From contig BROG01000155.1 of assembly GCA_030159075.1 (NCBI GenBank), positions 682,001-746,000 on the forward strand: DNA of 64,000 nt, in the 5' to 3' direction. Made by a program: the position numbers and the translations under genes. Source of the stretch: Atrina japonica (taxonomy: Eukaryota; Mollusca; Bivalvia; Pterioida; Pinnidae). The first letter of the stretch is position 1, and every line of letters begins with the position of its first letter. Below the pieces are notes generated by a model. The model was not told where the DNA came from, did no database searches, and saw nothing but the letters and a program-made list of their open reading frames with translations. Below, in pieces: positions 9,874 through 23,905 of the stretch.

Positions 9874-12237
9874 GTTCCTGATTTTGCTCCACATTTCACA
9901 GGAACCTAAATTAAAGGATTATCAGTTTTATATCAACCGCTATACTTAATTTACATGTATAAATGCTGAATGCATCAATGACCAAATTTATCAACTTTCT
10001 GACAATAACAGGAATGAAACATAATATTGTATAATTCATAAATGTTTGCATAAGAAATGAGATTACAGTAACTTTCCTGAGTCATCAAAAGTCACGGAAA
10101 TATGAATAAATTATCAAAGAAAGAAATAGTATCTGTTTGGAAATGTTATCGCATACTACTCCTGCCTCCTGCACTGAAAGTTTTGTTGAATGAATGCAAC
10201 TGTCCTTGGTATGAACTGAAAGTGTTCTTTAGAATATAAAATGTTCATTTTATAATTGTATACAAGTATTAGCATAGAGGTGAAAATTTTGGGTAAACAA
10301 AAGAGAAATTTTAAACTTTAATGAAAATGTCCGACCACTGTCCCAATCTACCCCATCTCTGTATTTTTGAATTCCAAGATAGAAAAATTGATGTGTATTA
10401 AAAAAAAATTTTTTTTTTATTTCAGTTAGTTCAATTAGGTGTCAACAAAAAATTTCTTTGAACTTTAGAAATGGAAATTTAAGAACAGTTATGTCAATAC
10501 AGGCATAGCCTAATATCCATCTTAATTCTTTCTGTGTTCTACAACACACATATGTTGGTATTATTTGTCTATCAGATTCCACTGTCTGACTGACACTGTG
10601 TAAACAGCCTGCTGAAGATATTTAATGTACAAATGTTCACTGTTAATGGACACACAAAGATCCATCACCCAGGCTTTTTTGTCCCCTCTGAATTAAAATA
10701 GCTGTATTGTATCCTAAAATGTCCCATCCATCATCAATTTTAGTTTCATATTACTAATATCCCTAGGATTTCCATGTAATATTTTGTTATCATTCATACA
10801 GTCCTGGGGCACACGTTGGAACCTTAAATAACCTAAAGTTAGAATGAAGACTAGATCACCAATTTTTACAAAATGTTATTTTTGGAAACATTTCATCATT
10901 CTGTTCATGTTCTAAAGACTTTTTATTCACTGCATTAGTTTAATCCACATGGAGATACTGCCTTAAGCAAAATTACATGAAAACTAATGGCAAACACAAA
11001 GCTTTGGACTGCAAGCCATAATTTAGATGCAGCTGTCACACCCATGTGCAACAGAAATCTTGTAATATTTGTAAAAGTATAAATCTTACATGCATCTGAA
11101 ATCTGCAGAATTTTTCCAGGTAAAGTATTTCTGTTGTGTACACATATATGTTTTAAGTTACGAATAGACTACAGAAGCATTGAGGCCCTAATATCATATA
11201 GAATCTGGGTGTAAAAATGGCATAAAAAGATCAAATTGTGAAAGAAAATATGGAAATGTTGACTCTTTGTAATGTCTGTCCAAATAGAACTGATAGCAAC
11301 TTTTTAGTATTAAAGATGCAAATCATCATAAATAACCATAACCTATGACCTTTGAACTAAGAAATCAATAGTGATCCTGCAGAGGTCACATCAAATCTTT
11401 TTGAATCAGCGTTCTGAAACACTAGCTTGTAATCTATGGACAGATACATGTAGAGGAATCAATACAAGCCACCCTGACTCACAACACAGTTAACGATGTT
11501 GCGAAGAATGAGATCCAATAACGTAGTGGTTCACTGAAAACCCATCCTAAATGGCCAAATGTACCCGATTTATAACTTTATATGAGCCATCTGTTTATAT
11601 AGCTGGTGACACTTCATAATAAGAATGAAAACTTCTCTCTGGGACATCTAGCTTTAAACAACCAAGCAACAATATGTTGTCATTCTATAAGATCTTTGCT
11701 GCTTATTGTACTAACCCGATCAACAATTTATCAATGTCTGCTCAAAATAAACTGAACATCTTAATTTGTGTTTCAGAAGAGTTTTTGCTGATCAATGAAA
11801 GACCACCTGTGGTAAAAATGACAATTTATAAAAACAACTTAACTTTAAAAACCAAACATTTGTTACCTATCAATTTAGATACTTGAAACACCCATAGAAC
11901 TTGGGTTGTTTCAAATAAGAAATTACTAAAAGCCGAATTTGTTCTGTGAAAAATTCTTTAAAACGTTATATTCATTAAGATTTCCAATTACTCCCGTAGA
12001 TCATTACCACAAGTATGGAAAATGTAGATTCTGCTTTCAATTTATGTTTTTTTTTCACATGGAACTTGTTCACATTTTCTCTGCTACATTAATTGAGCAA
12101 TTTTCTTTAGTACTTTATACCAGTTCTGTCCAAACATGCCCACGCTGAAGCCTTTTTTATACTGATGAAAAGATTCTGTATTTTGATGACCAAGTATCAT
12201 TAATTATAGTATATGTAGATGACCCGTTGAAGTAGAC

Positions 12238-12392
12238 AATTTTTTCCTTATCTAACTTTTTCCACGGGAAAAAATCTGACTAACCAATTCCCCCCCCCTA
12301 AATTAAAATTTTACCTGGGGAAAAAAAACTGCCAGTTTTTTCCCTGGGGAAAGTTTCAGCAGGGGAGGGTAGAATTGGCTGCTACATCGGTA
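12238..12392. mobile_element. Short foldback repeat with G/C runs
   Basis: CCAATTCCCCCCCC (12288) and its rough inverse GGGGAGGGTAGAATTGG (12363) enclose a smaller palindrome of ACCTGGGGAAAAAAAACTG and CCAGTTTTTTCCCTGGGGAA. The whole can fold into a long hairpin. No coding content. Confidence 0.5.
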
Positions 12393-12789
12393 TGGTATAT
12401 ATAGGGTTAGTACATTCCAAATGTCACTCAAGCAACATAGGGAATTTACTGACCCTGTATATACCACAGATCAACTACACACTGTATAAAAAAATATATC
12501 TTTTCAACTACCTTTAACATCAAACAGGAGAAATTAGTTTTAGTGTTAGCGAAGTGACATCCTGAATTAGTGTCAACAGCATGGGACAACTCTTGTTTGT
12601 TTCACAGTTGTTTTTCAACCCCCACTCTAAATTTTTTCACTTATATGGAGATGTAACCAGTGATAAGTAAAGTGCCACAAATTTTGACCAGAGCTATGAA
12701 CTTAGGGTATTGCAGTAACGACACCTTTATATGAAATGCCTGCCATGACATGTCAACCTTGTGACATGGGTTGTTAGTTTCTGCCAGAA

Positions 12790-12950
12790 GATCTGTTTAT
12801 TTCACTCAGTATATGCATGCCGAGCACTTGGCATAGAAACAATCATAATTATTTTCAAAAGTCTTTGGTACGACCTGGTATTAGGAATCAAACCTAGGAC
12901 TTTCTGCAAGTCAAACAATCTACCAATAGACGACTGGAAGTAGTCTATAA
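12790..12950 (-). mobile_element. tRNA-like SINE head, third type
   Basis: On the minus strand, TCTATTGGTAGATTGTTTGA is followed by a B-box-like GGTTTGATTCC and the phrase CCTAGGTTTGATTCCTAATA. Spacing between the two boxes fits a tRNA-derived Pol III promoter. The body cannot be matched to families G or H. Confidence 0.45.
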
Positions 12951-13028
12951 AGATATGATGACCATTAACTGTTTCACTGGTAGGGAACTCATAATGAGAA
13001 AGAGATGTAGTATGGTAATGCTATTTTG

Positions 13029-13222
13029 TATGGTGGAACTTTGCCTAAAGACCACCTCACTTAGAGGACCACCTCACATATAAGACCATGAATATCATGT
13101 CTCTTGAAAATTTCATTATCATTATTCAATAAGCATAGATCCTCACTGAGACCACCTCACTAACCAGAACAATTTGAGTCAGTCAGTTACATGTAGGTGG
13201 TCTTAATAACAAGGTTCCACTA
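13029..13222. mobile_element. Family C inverted-repeat element, unexpanded copy
   Basis: It begins TATGGTGGAACTTTGCCTAA with AGACCACCTCACTTAGAGGA and ends with GGTGGTCTTAATAACAAGG then TTCCACTAGTA. This is the simple form of the element whose internal AGACCACCTCACTTAG word is massively amplified at 46243-47706. Confidence 0.7.
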
Positions 13223-14014
13223 GTACTGTAGATACAAAGGCAATCTATCCATCATGTCATTATTTCAAAAATATCTTACATAAAAATAACACATCCATCA
13301 ATTTTACAACAAGAGAAATTACATTTGGACTGATCAGTTTTTTTTAGACTTGTAAAACTTGTTCTAGGAATGCATCAGTTTTATGAATTTGAAATTGATC
13401 TCATAATGATATTAGATTCATAAGCCATTGTTCAAAAATAAGTTTAGAAGAACTTGAAAAAAATGAAAATAGCAGCCTAACAGGTTAATATAACTGCTAT
13501 AAATGTGTCTGCCTGACATTTGTTCATTTCGTTAATCTACATCTGTATACATTACACCTTATTGTTGAGAAAAGTGTTCTATTTTACAAGGGGAAAAAGG
13601 CCCAAATCCCTTTAAAAAAAAGGGAATTGTCTATTCCCTGGTTTGACTTTTGACACCAAATGTGAGTCTCACTCTTTTATGGACAGAAATCTAGGGTCTC
13701 ATGACATCTTAAGATAATTTTTACTGCATTTGCTAAAGTCTATAACAGAGATACACTGTACTGGAGCTTCAACTGGCAATGATGTTAGGTTATATAAATA
13801 ATAAGGATTTGACATTCAATCCACTTAATCTGTACACATCAAAGTCTGTTGTTCTTTTCCTTGGTATATAATGTAAATCCTTTGATTTTGTTTGTTTATA
13901 TGATATTTTATGACACCCTAAAAAAAAGTTCAGTCATATGCATGTGGCACCAAGTTTTTGTTAATGGAGAGCGAAACTAGTTACAATGTACTTGGGAAGA
14001 GTCCACCAGCCTTC

Positions 14015-14917
14015 ATATATATATATATATACAGTGGAATCTCAATATATATATATATATACAGTGGAATCTCAATATATATATATATATACAATGGAAT
14101 CTCAATATATATATATATATATACAATGGAATCTCAATATATATATATATATATACAATGGAATCTCAATATATATATATACAGTGGAATCTCAATATAT
14201 ATATATTCAGTGGAATCTCAATATATATATATATATACAGTGGAATCTCAATATATATATATATATATTCAGTGGAATCTCAATATATATATATTCAGTG
14301 GAATCTCAATATATATATATATATTCAGTGGAATCTCAATATATATATATATATACAGTGGAATCTCAATATATATATATATATATACAGTGGGAATCTC
14401 AATATATATATATATATCATGGAATCTCAATATATATATATATATATACAATGGAATCTCAATATATATATATATATATATACAATGGAATCTCAATATA
14501 TATATATATACAGTGGAATCTCAATATATATATATTCAGTGGAATCTCAATATATATATATATATACAGTGGAATCTCAATATATATATATATATATTCA
14601 GTGGAATCTCAATATATATATATTCAGTGGAATCTCAATATATATATATATATATTCAGTGGAATCTCAATATATATATATATATATACAGTGGAATCTC
14701 AATATATATATATATATATATATATTATAGTATATATATATATATATTCAGTGGAATCTCAATATATATATATATATATACAGTGGAATCTCAATATATA
14801 TATATATATATATTCAGTGGAATCTCAATATATATATATATATATATACAGTGGAATCTCAATATATATATATTCAGTGGAATCTCAATATATATATATA
14901 TATATTCAGTGGAATCT

Positions 14918-14984
<67 letters not shown>

Positions 14985-15023
14985 GTGGAATCTCAATATA
15001 TATATATATATTCAGTGGAATCT

Positions 15024-15093
<70 letters not shown>

Positions 15094-15167
15094 TGGAATC
15101 TCAATATATATATATATATATATATTCAGTGGAATCTCAATATATATATATATATACAGTGGAATCT

Positions 15168-15214
<47 letters not shown>

Positions 15215-15295
15215 GTGGAATCTCAATATATATATATATATATATATATACAGTGGAATCTCAATATATATATATATATATATTCAGTGGAATCT

Positions 15296-15337
<42 letters not shown>

Positions 15338-15463
15338 TGGAATCTCAATATATATATATTCAGTGGAATCTCAATATATATATATATGTTCAGTGGAATC
15401 TCAATATATATATATACTCAGTGGAATCTCAATATATATATATATATATATACAGTGGAATCT

Positions 15464-15555
<92 letters not shown>

Positions 15556-16255
15556 GTGGAATCTCAATATATATATATATATATATACAGTGGAATCTCA
15601 ATATATATATATATATTCAGTGGAATCTCAATATATATATATATATATATACAGTGGAATCTCAATATATATATATTCAGTGGAATCTCAATATATATAT
15701 ATATATATTCAGTGGAATCTCAATATATATATATATATATTCAGTGGAATCTCAATATATATATATATATATACAGTGGAATCTCAATATATATATATAT
15801 ATTCAGTGGAATCTCAATATATATATATATATATACAGTGGAATCTCAATATATATATATATATTCAGTGGAATCTCAATATATATATATATATACAGTG
15901 GAATCTCAATATATATATATTCAGTGGAATCTCAATATATATATATATATATATATATTCAGTGGAATCTCAATATATATATATATATTCAGTGGAATCT
16001 CAATATATATATATATATACAGTGGAATCTCAATATATATATATGTATTCAGTGGAATCTCAATATATATATATATTCAGTGGAATCTCATTGTGTAGAA
16101 ATTTAATGAGTCGAAATTACAGTTACATCAAAGTTGAATGACCAATCCCTATTTTTATGGATGGAAAAAATATGTTAGTTAAAATTTCTATTATATCTGG
16201 ATATCTAGAAGTAATAGAGGCGGCCCCATGAAGTTTGAAATGAGATTCCACTGTA
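14015..16255. repeat. TA-rich array of CAGTGGAATCTCA units, ending in a family B element
   Basis: From 14015 to 16092 the word CAGTGGAATCTCA alternates with TA runs of variable length, roughly 70 units. The last unit runs into a single-copy 165-bp body (16093-16240) that ends TGAGATTCCACTG-TA at 16241-16255, the inverse complement of the array word. The array is therefore the left end of an inverted-repeat element copied in tandem together with its TA flank. Open frames up to 706 codons (Y-I-Y-I repeats) result from TA runs and are not genes. Confidence 0.9.
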
Positions 16256-16359
16256 TATGAAGATTTTCTCCACTATCATTAAAAATTGGCCACCACAGTA
16301 CTGTACATTGTATAACTTAAAACTTGTGGAGTGCAGTGTAACTTGTCATAAAACATAGT

Positions 16360-17088
16360 AAAGGTCACCAGTAAAACAAAGAATATAAATTACCAATGAA
16401 ACAAAGAATATAAATTACCAATGAAACAAATAATATAAATTACCAATGAAACAAATAATATAAATTACCAATGAAACAAATAATATAAATTACCAATGAA
16501 ACAAATAATATAAATTACCAATGAAACAAATAATATAAATTACCAATGAAACAAATAATATAAATTACCAATGAAACAAATAATATAAACTAAACAATGA
16601 AACAAATAATATAAATTACCAATGAAACAAATAATATAAACTAAACAATGAAACAAATAATATAAATTACCAATGAAACAAATAATATAAACTAAACAAT
16701 GAAACAAATAATATAAATTACCACTGAAATAAATAATATAAACTAAACAATGAAACAAATAATATAAATTACCAATGAAACAAATAATATAAACTAAACA
16801 ATGAAACAAATAATATAAATTACCAATGAAACAAATAATATAAACTAAACAATGAAACAAATAATATAAATTACCACTGAAATAAATAATATAAACTAAA
16901 CAATGAAACAAATAATATAAATTACCAATGAAACAAATAATATAAACTAAACAATGAAACAAATAATATAAATTACCAATGAAACAAATAATATAAACTA
17001 AACAATGAAACAAATAATATAAATTACCACTGAAATAAATAATATAAATTACCAATGAAACAAATAATATAAACTAAACAATGAAAAA
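16360..17088. repeat. 25/26-bp satellite with 153-bp higher-order period
   Basis: The left third is a plain 25-bp repeat (AATATAAATTACCAATGAAA plus CAAAT). From about 16590 a 26-bp variant with AAACTAAACAATGAAACA alternates with it, making a 51-bp dimer. A marked variant CCACTGAAATAAAT occurs at 16721, 16874 and 17027, exactly 153 bases (three dimers) apart. The 171-codon minus-strand frame is a by-product. Confidence 0.9.
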
Positions 17089-18775
17089 AGTTTATCAATA
17101 GTCCAAAAAAGTGTTTGTGGTTTTTAATTGACAAGTCAATATTATAAATGACTTAGCTATAAATGTAAATAAAAAGTATAAAAACAATTTATGTAAAACA
17201 TAGATAATGAATGTTAGACTGTGAAAGTATGTCAGTAAATAAAGTAACCAAGAATACATTTAGTCCCTAGAAGCAGTATTTTATTGGTTCACATCAATGT
17301 AATCGGTAAAAATTACAGCTCCAGGAAATATCAACAAACTCCATTATGCAAATCTGAAATGATTAACACAAAATGCGTCTTTACAAATGATGCCGTTCAT
17401 TGATTATGTGAGTATGAAGGATGATCAATAAAAAACTTGTTGCATCAAAAATAATAACTGTAAAACCAGTTTTAATCCCCTGTATCCCTATATAAATATA
17501 TTGGACTGTACTTGTTCTTTATTTGGTAAGGTCCAATATAATCTGAAGAGTAAGACAGGATATATATCCAACACAAGACACCATGACTGTGACATATTTT
17601 CCATCTTATAACATTCCTTGTGTTATGGGTCATGTATGATAATGAATAGGCCATAAATATAAACTAGATCAACAATAGATAATATCTAATGTACATGTAC
17701 TAACAGCATCTGAACGATTTGACATATTACAAATGTTTTTTCAATAAATTCTAGGTTAATCTACCTCCTTTGAAGTTTCCATCAGCATTTAATAGATATA
17801 AAATAATACTGTAAACTTCATTTCACTTTAAATTTATAAATGTGGGAAAATGATACTTCGTAAAATTCTATATATACGATATCGAATTTACCGAAGTTTG
17901 ATTTTCGATTTTAATTTTCGACTACAAGAGAAGAGAAAGCCAAAAGGCCCATAGGCCTCAAGAAGTAGATTTGTAAATACCGGTACACATGTAATTTTCA
18001 GCAATTCATCGCAAATACAATTATTTTCTTTGAAATCATACTGTATTCATATTCTTGAATAACTTACATTAAAAAATACTTGAAATAATTTGAACAATTT
18101 TGTAATTGATGAATCAGCAAGAACAGGATTTTTCTTTCAATGTTGTAAATAAATAAATCAACCGGCAAAATTTTTTTTTTCAATGTTGCTCAACAATCTA
18201 ACTCCTTTAACAGACTTCAAATAATATTTATGACAGAGAAGTAAAATATTTTCGGGTATATAAAATAACTCTGTATAAAATTGTTGTAAAAAAATACTGT
18301 TACTCCACTTTTCGTCAATATAAAAATATCTATAGCATACTTCAAAGATTGACTTATGATCTAGGAAAATATTAATCTTTTAAAAAATGTTACTCTTTCT
18401 TTTATTCAGGCAAAATGAGACCCTCAAGTATGGTTCTTATCGACAAAAAATTTCTGAAAAAAATCCCTGAAAACTTTGCTCATGTCACACGCACACAAAC
18501 AACTTTGCAGCCTATCACTATTTAGATTTGGACTTGAAATATCTTGCATATCATATCATTCAAAACATTTTTTTTTTCTATACATCATTAAATAAATCAC
18601 AGGATAAAAATCCAAATAGCTTTAATAACTTAATGATAGCTAGTTATCTGTTGGTATTTACATGTATACATGCACACTGGGGTTGACAATGGTTGATTAG
18701 TCGTATAGAACATTTAAAAGTGATAGCAGGACTACCTTACTCATGGAGACCTTATAAATTCTAAATTTGAATATT

Positions 18776-18970
18776 GTTTAACATCACACTCAACAGTTTT
18801 TTATTTATATGGTGGTGGCCAGTTTTTAGTGGTGGAGGAGAGAACAAGGTTATGATGGAAGAGACCACCAAACTTCTGCAAGTAAAGTGGCAAACTTTCT
18901 CTCAAAATCAGCTTAGGTTCAAGACAGACTTGAACCAGTGAATAAGGGGAAACCTTATGTCACCCCACCT
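18776..18970 (-). mobile_element. Family H SINE, damaged copy
   Basis: TTAACATCACACTCAACAGT, GGTGGTGGCCAGTTTTTAGT and GTGGAGGAGAGAACAAGGTT, followed by AAACTTCTGCAAGTAAAGTG, match the family H body in minus orientation. The tRNA-like head is degenerate. Confidence 0.65.
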
Positions 18971-19473
18971 TTCACACGACATGGAAACTAGGCCAGTGAA
19001 AGGGAAACTTAGTTTCACACTTCTCCCTGTTGAAGCAAGCCCTGGTCTTTGAACACTTTTTCTAAAATAATATTTAACTTTGAAAAAATCTTTAGTGTCA
19101 GCATGTTGTACAAGAGTAAAGACCTCAGAGTCAACATGTTGTTGCTTGTGAAAAATAGCGAAAGTCGACTCTATTGTTAACACATGGTCCCATGCATTGT
19201 CATGCTGATCAAAGATTATTTTCTTTTGATTACAGAAAGTTATTTGGTTTCAAAACAGTTTACATACCAGGTCAAAATCCTACATTTTATGCATTGTTTT
19301 CTTTAATGCAGCCTTATTTTTAAAAAACTCAAAAACATTTATCTATGATCAGATTTTATTAATGATACAAATATTTACTATTTTTAAACATCAAGAAACG
19401 TTTAAAACACAAAAAAGGCTATGAAAGAAAGTTATTATGAATTCAGTGAAATATTTTGTACCTCAATAATTTG

Positions 19474-19627
19474 TAATAAAAGTCACCTCTGTATAAAAGA
19501 CATCTGCTTTTTGTGGCCATTAAAATATGACCTCTTTTAACTTTTTATAATGAATAACCCTCTTTTTAAAGGTTACCTGTTTACAATGTCTACTTTTGCC
19601 TTTACAGACAAGTTAGACTGTATACAT
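19474..19627. mobile_element. Probable degenerate inverted-repeat element
   Basis: AAGTCACCTCTGTATAAAAG, GGCCATTAAAATATGACCTC and ACAAGTTAGACTGTATA resemble the AGACCAC / ATGTGGTC / CTGTA layout of families A and E, but similarity is weak. Confidence 0.35.
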
Positions 19628-19650
19628 GCACCTCATACTTTTAGAGGTCA

Positions 19651-19742
19651 TTAACTCATTCACCCCTAAAGACACATTTGAACGGGTCTAAGTCACAGAT
19701 TTACAGAAGAGTCTATTGTTTTTCAATGGTTGATGAGTCAAG
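19651..19742. mobile_element. Family F palindromic element, copy
   Basis: TTAACTCATTCACCCCTAAA starts the element, and CAGAAGAGTCTATTGTTTTT lies inside; the right end GGTTGATGAGTCAA is slightly decayed. Orientation is opposite to the copy at 4273. Confidence 0.65.
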
Positions 19743-20589
19743 TTGACAGACTGATTTACCTCATCAGATATTGTATTATACAAATTTAAACATTAGAAAT
19801 CCCACTGAGGTAATTCCTAGAGTACGTACCTTCATACTTAATAACCTTCCAAAAGAAATTGACATAAAAATGTCTTCCTTTTAAATATAAGTTTAAATAT
19901 GGCAGCTTTTTATTCCTGCATAAAAAATAGTATTTTTCAAACTTTTCTATTTGGATTTTAGGGTACAAATTCACAAAAATAAAAAATGACCAAAAATAAA
20001 AATAAGTTTGCTTAAAAAGCCAGAACAATTATTCTGGAATAAAATCTGTTATTTTCATGAAATTTAAAAAAAATCAATTCTTCCTATCTTTGAGAGAATG
20101 AAAATTCTTTGGAGAAGGTCCCTTTAAAACCCCTTTTGAACTGTCCTTAAATAGCTTTATCAATAGGTAGTATTTCTTCCTCTTTTGTAAAATATGTCCC
20201 TGTGATATATGATATTAGTAGAAGTGTGGCGATAACTGAGTTTCCAGGCAAACACATTCAACTGGACAGATAAACCTTTATTTTAGAAATATCAGTTTCG
20301 TAGGAATTTGCAATAGTTGTGTTGGGTCATGGTACTAACAATTGTGATATTATTCCAAACAAAATCATTTGAAAGAAAGTGTGGCCTTTAAACAAAATGA
20401 TAAGTGGGAATGCTTCACAGAAGTTAAGACATGAAAAAGGTGTGGACAGCAATCTTTTGTTTGTATAAATAGTGTTATTGTCTATGTCGTCACTGTACAA
20501 ATTTTCAGAGAGATTAAAATGTGTGTATTTAAATAATACTGATAAACAAAAAAATAATAATAAATATGTACTAAAGTAACAAAAAAAAC

Positions 20590-20825
20590 CAGAGGGGAGG
20601 GTTGCAGTTTAGTACCTCTGCGGAGGCTGCTGACTTTTCCTGTCCTTCATATGAGACAAGAGAAAATTGAGGTCCTGTGTCACAGGTATCGGCACGTTAA
20701 AGAACCCTCACTGCTCAATGGCTGTAAGTGCCGAGCATATGCCAAAATTTGAAGCCCTTCACCGACATATGGTGGATCTCCATATGAGTAAAAGATTCTT
20801 GAGTGGGACATTAAACAACAATACT
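20590..20825 (+). mobile_element. Family G SINE, head-decayed copy
   Basis: The body words TCGGCACGTTAAAGAACCCT, CACTGCTCAATGGCTGTAAG, AAAATTTGAAGCCCTTCACC and GAGTGGGACATTAAACAACA appear in order, as in the copies at 28543 and 42060. The tRNA-like head is not readable. Confidence 0.75.
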
Positions 20826-21289
20826 ACAACAAAGTAACAAAAATAGATAAACAATCATTTGGAGAGAATTGCATACAATAGTATGTCCTTTACTGGTGTT
20901 TATAACCTTAATTACCTTCACAAAAACACTAGATAGTCAAAATCTTATCTTTTGCATAATTTTTCAAGTCCAAGGGCAATAATTCTGCCTCACACAATAG
21001 GACTGAAATAAATAAATAAATTGTACTAATCAATATTAACTTCTGATCTACCAAGAAGAAGGGTTATATAGAGCAAACCTTGACGCATGTCAAAAAGTGT
21101 GGAGAAAATATATTTTTAAAAAATTATTTCATTTCAAGGGCCGTAACTTCCACAAAAATTACTGAAATGGAATGGGATGTTATCTATAAGTCATCCATAT
21201 GTAAGTATGTATACCACAATAACAATCATTTGACTGAATCATTTATAAAACAATAGAAAATATTAAATCAGTTAAGTGAACTGTAGTAA

Positions 21290-21425
21290 CTTGTGGTATG
21301 CCAGTGGTCTCTCCCTGGGTACGCTGAGATCAGGCTCTCTCCTCCACCACTAAAAACTGGCTGCTCACATACAACTGAAAATTTGCTGAATGTGGCATAA
21401 AACACCATTAATAAACAAACAAGAA
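21290..21425 (+). mobile_element. Family H SINE, 3' fragment
   Basis: TGCCAGTGGTCTCTCCCTGG, CTCCTCCACCACTAAAAACT, GGCTGCTCACATACAACTGA and GAATGTGGCATAAAACACCA match the family H 3' body. It ends in an AACAAAC-rich tail. Confidence 0.7.
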
Positions 21426-22239
21426 CAAAAGAAACAAACAACAACATAAAAAAAACAACAAACACTAAAACATCAAAACATTACTTATTAGTGTAGCCAC
21501 AAATTATTCAAGCAAAATTGATCAGATTAATTCAAGTAGGTAAAATGGATACAGTTGTACATGAACATTGAATCACTTTTTTTATGATTCACAATTGTCA
21601 GAAAAAGAAATGTCCTAATAGTATTTTAAACATTCTATATTTAGATAAGTTTTTATATACAAGAATTTTTCTCATCAAAATACTATTTTGATCACAAGTG
21701 TCAAAAACAATAGTTACCCCCTCGGAGTGAAAAATGTCTTCAAAGGTAAACAGATATAGCTAGAATTTTATGGCTTAACACCCGATGGTCCCTGTCAATT
21801 TAGTACACACTTACAATAATTACTTTAGTCTTCTACACCAATAAATACCTATGCCTCCCAGATGTTAATAGTTATATGTAATCTTTACATAGTTGTCGCC
21901 TCCTTACCCTTCTTAATTGTCTATGATAAAGCTAATGAGACGTATTGACAAGTTGATGGTCGTTAAAGCTACTAAAGCATTGAAAATGAAAGTGTACATG
22001 TAATTGTGTAACAACAGTTCACATGTAACAGCTTGTCGTTTGTGGCATTATGATGTAATGGGGATGCTACCTTTGATGTTTATATTTGGGAGGTAACAAA
22101 TAAATGGCAAAATATTTTAAATAAAACAAATAAAGATAAAATTCTACATATATAAAAATGTTCAAAGATTTTGTAAAGGAAATATGGCATACCAGATACA
22201 ATGGACAAAATAAGGAATTGTATGAGAAATATACTTCTC

Positions 22240-22430
22240 CAGAAATGTCAAGTGGAATGGTCAAGCTTTAGAAACTATAACATGGAATGGTCAACCCAAG
22301 ATATTGTAAAATAGAACAGTCAACCTCCAGAAATTGAAAATAAGAAAGGTCAACAATCACAAATTGTAAAATGAAATGGTCAACCCACAAAAATTGTTTA
22401 ATAGTCGACCCCTAGAAATTGTAAAGACAT
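22240..22430. repeat. Degenerate tandem repeat, about 35 bp
   Basis: Phrases such as GAATGGTCAACC, GAACAGTCAACC, GAAAGGTCAACA and GAAATGGTCAACC, each followed by AAATTGTAAAA, recur five times with indels. Confidence 0.6.
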
Positions 22431-23225
22431 TATAAAGACTTTGACATCTATGGTTAATACTACTTAACTATGTAAATCTATCTGACAATTCATTCAAGAT
22501 TGCCATTTAAATGGACTTTGACAGGTTTATATTATCTACTTCTTATAAAAAAAAATCAACTGTTATGTACACCCATGTAATAATTTTTAATTATTAATAT
22601 GCCAAGTAGTATTATTGTTGCAACTTCCAGCTTATGAAAGTAATCAAACACAACATTAAAGAATATGTAGGTAAAACAGCATCATGAAAAGTCGGCCTGT
22701 TGCCAGTATTGTAGTTCAAAACAAAACAAAAGAAATTTGGTAATACACAACAATAAATCAATACGACAGTACTTTCACTACAAGTATAACAAAAGAAAAT
22801 ACCTGTCATAGCTCATAAAGGTAATACTTAAATGATATCTATACAGGTGTAAAAGGTGTCATTAAAAGCAATGACAACAAAACCCTTCGTTTAAAAGTTT
22901 GCTTAGCAAATATTGGTGTAATGCTTAAGTAGCCGAATCATTGTTTACACCAACCTTAAAATACATATAAACTGCTGGCAAAACCTTAAGTGACCATCAG
23001 AATACGTGTGTGTGCAGGAGTGTATATCTACGTAACGCTATGGCTACATTGTATCATGACAAACTTCAAATCTTTAAAAGATCCACCAACATACGATACC
23101 ATAAATATGTTTTGGACATGTACATGTAGGAAGCATGAAACTTTAGAAAAACAAAGAACTATTGAATTGTATTGGCTATCAACATTTTATCAAAACACAG
23201 AAAAGTAAAGATATCAGAATCTTGT

Positions 23226-23469
23226 TACAGTAGAACATGCCTTAAAAGATCACCCTTACAGTCACTAAGATGTGATCTTAAATGAGAGGTGGTCCCACAA
23301 AAGGGCTTTTAATTACAGAGATATTTAATTTATCTGACCAAAGACAGGTGGTCCCTCAAAAGGGATTTTAATTATAGAGATACTTAACTGTTAAGTGGTT
23401 TCCAAAATGTGGTCTCAAAAGACAGATGGTCTTTCTTGACAGTCGTTTTCCAAGTCAGGTTTGACAGTA
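23226..23469. mobile_element. Family A inverted-repeat element, copy 3
   Basis: It starts TACAGTAGAACATGCCTTAA and ends CAAGTCAGGTTTGACAGTA. The interior has a duplicated block: AGGTGGTCCCACAAAAGGGC then AGGTGGTCCCTCAAAAGGGA, each followed by TTTTAATTA and AGAGATA. Confidence 0.6.
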
Positions 23470-23905
23470 CTATAAAACTGTACAGTGCAATTGACATAGC
23501 ATAAAAAATTGTAGAGTGCAAGTGACATAACATAAGCATGTCATATTTATAAACAGGTCAAATACTACTTTTCTAATCAAAATGATTTTAAATGTCAAAT
23601 GTCTAAATCTTACAGAATTTATGTTCCTGTGGGTTATTTTAAAATGACACAAAAATAAACAAATGAAATGTCAAAATTTCATATCAGAATATCTTCAATT
23701 TATCAACTTCTGCTAGAACTAAAACATAACCATAGTAGGACAGAGAAAATACTAACATTAAATTTTCTTCACTGCAAATAAAACTGTCATTTTTAATATT
23801 CTGAAGTATTGCCAACATTATTATTTTTATCAATTTACATGGTTTAGCCATTGTCATCCTTGTAATGTGTGTACAAAGTTGTTCATAAGCATAACTTATG
23901 TTAGA

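Noticed and set aside
13958..16141. Open frames of 519, 706, 415, 190 and 183 codons on the plus strand
   Set aside because: They consist of Y-I-Y-I and S-Q-Y/W-N-L-N repeats forced by TA runs and the CAGTGGAATCTCA word; all frames are open at once and no splice or start signal supports any of them.
16540..17055. 171-codon minus-strand frame with L-Y-Y-L-F-H repeats
   Set aside because: A by-product of the 25/26-bp satellite; the 51- and 153-base periods are multiples of three.
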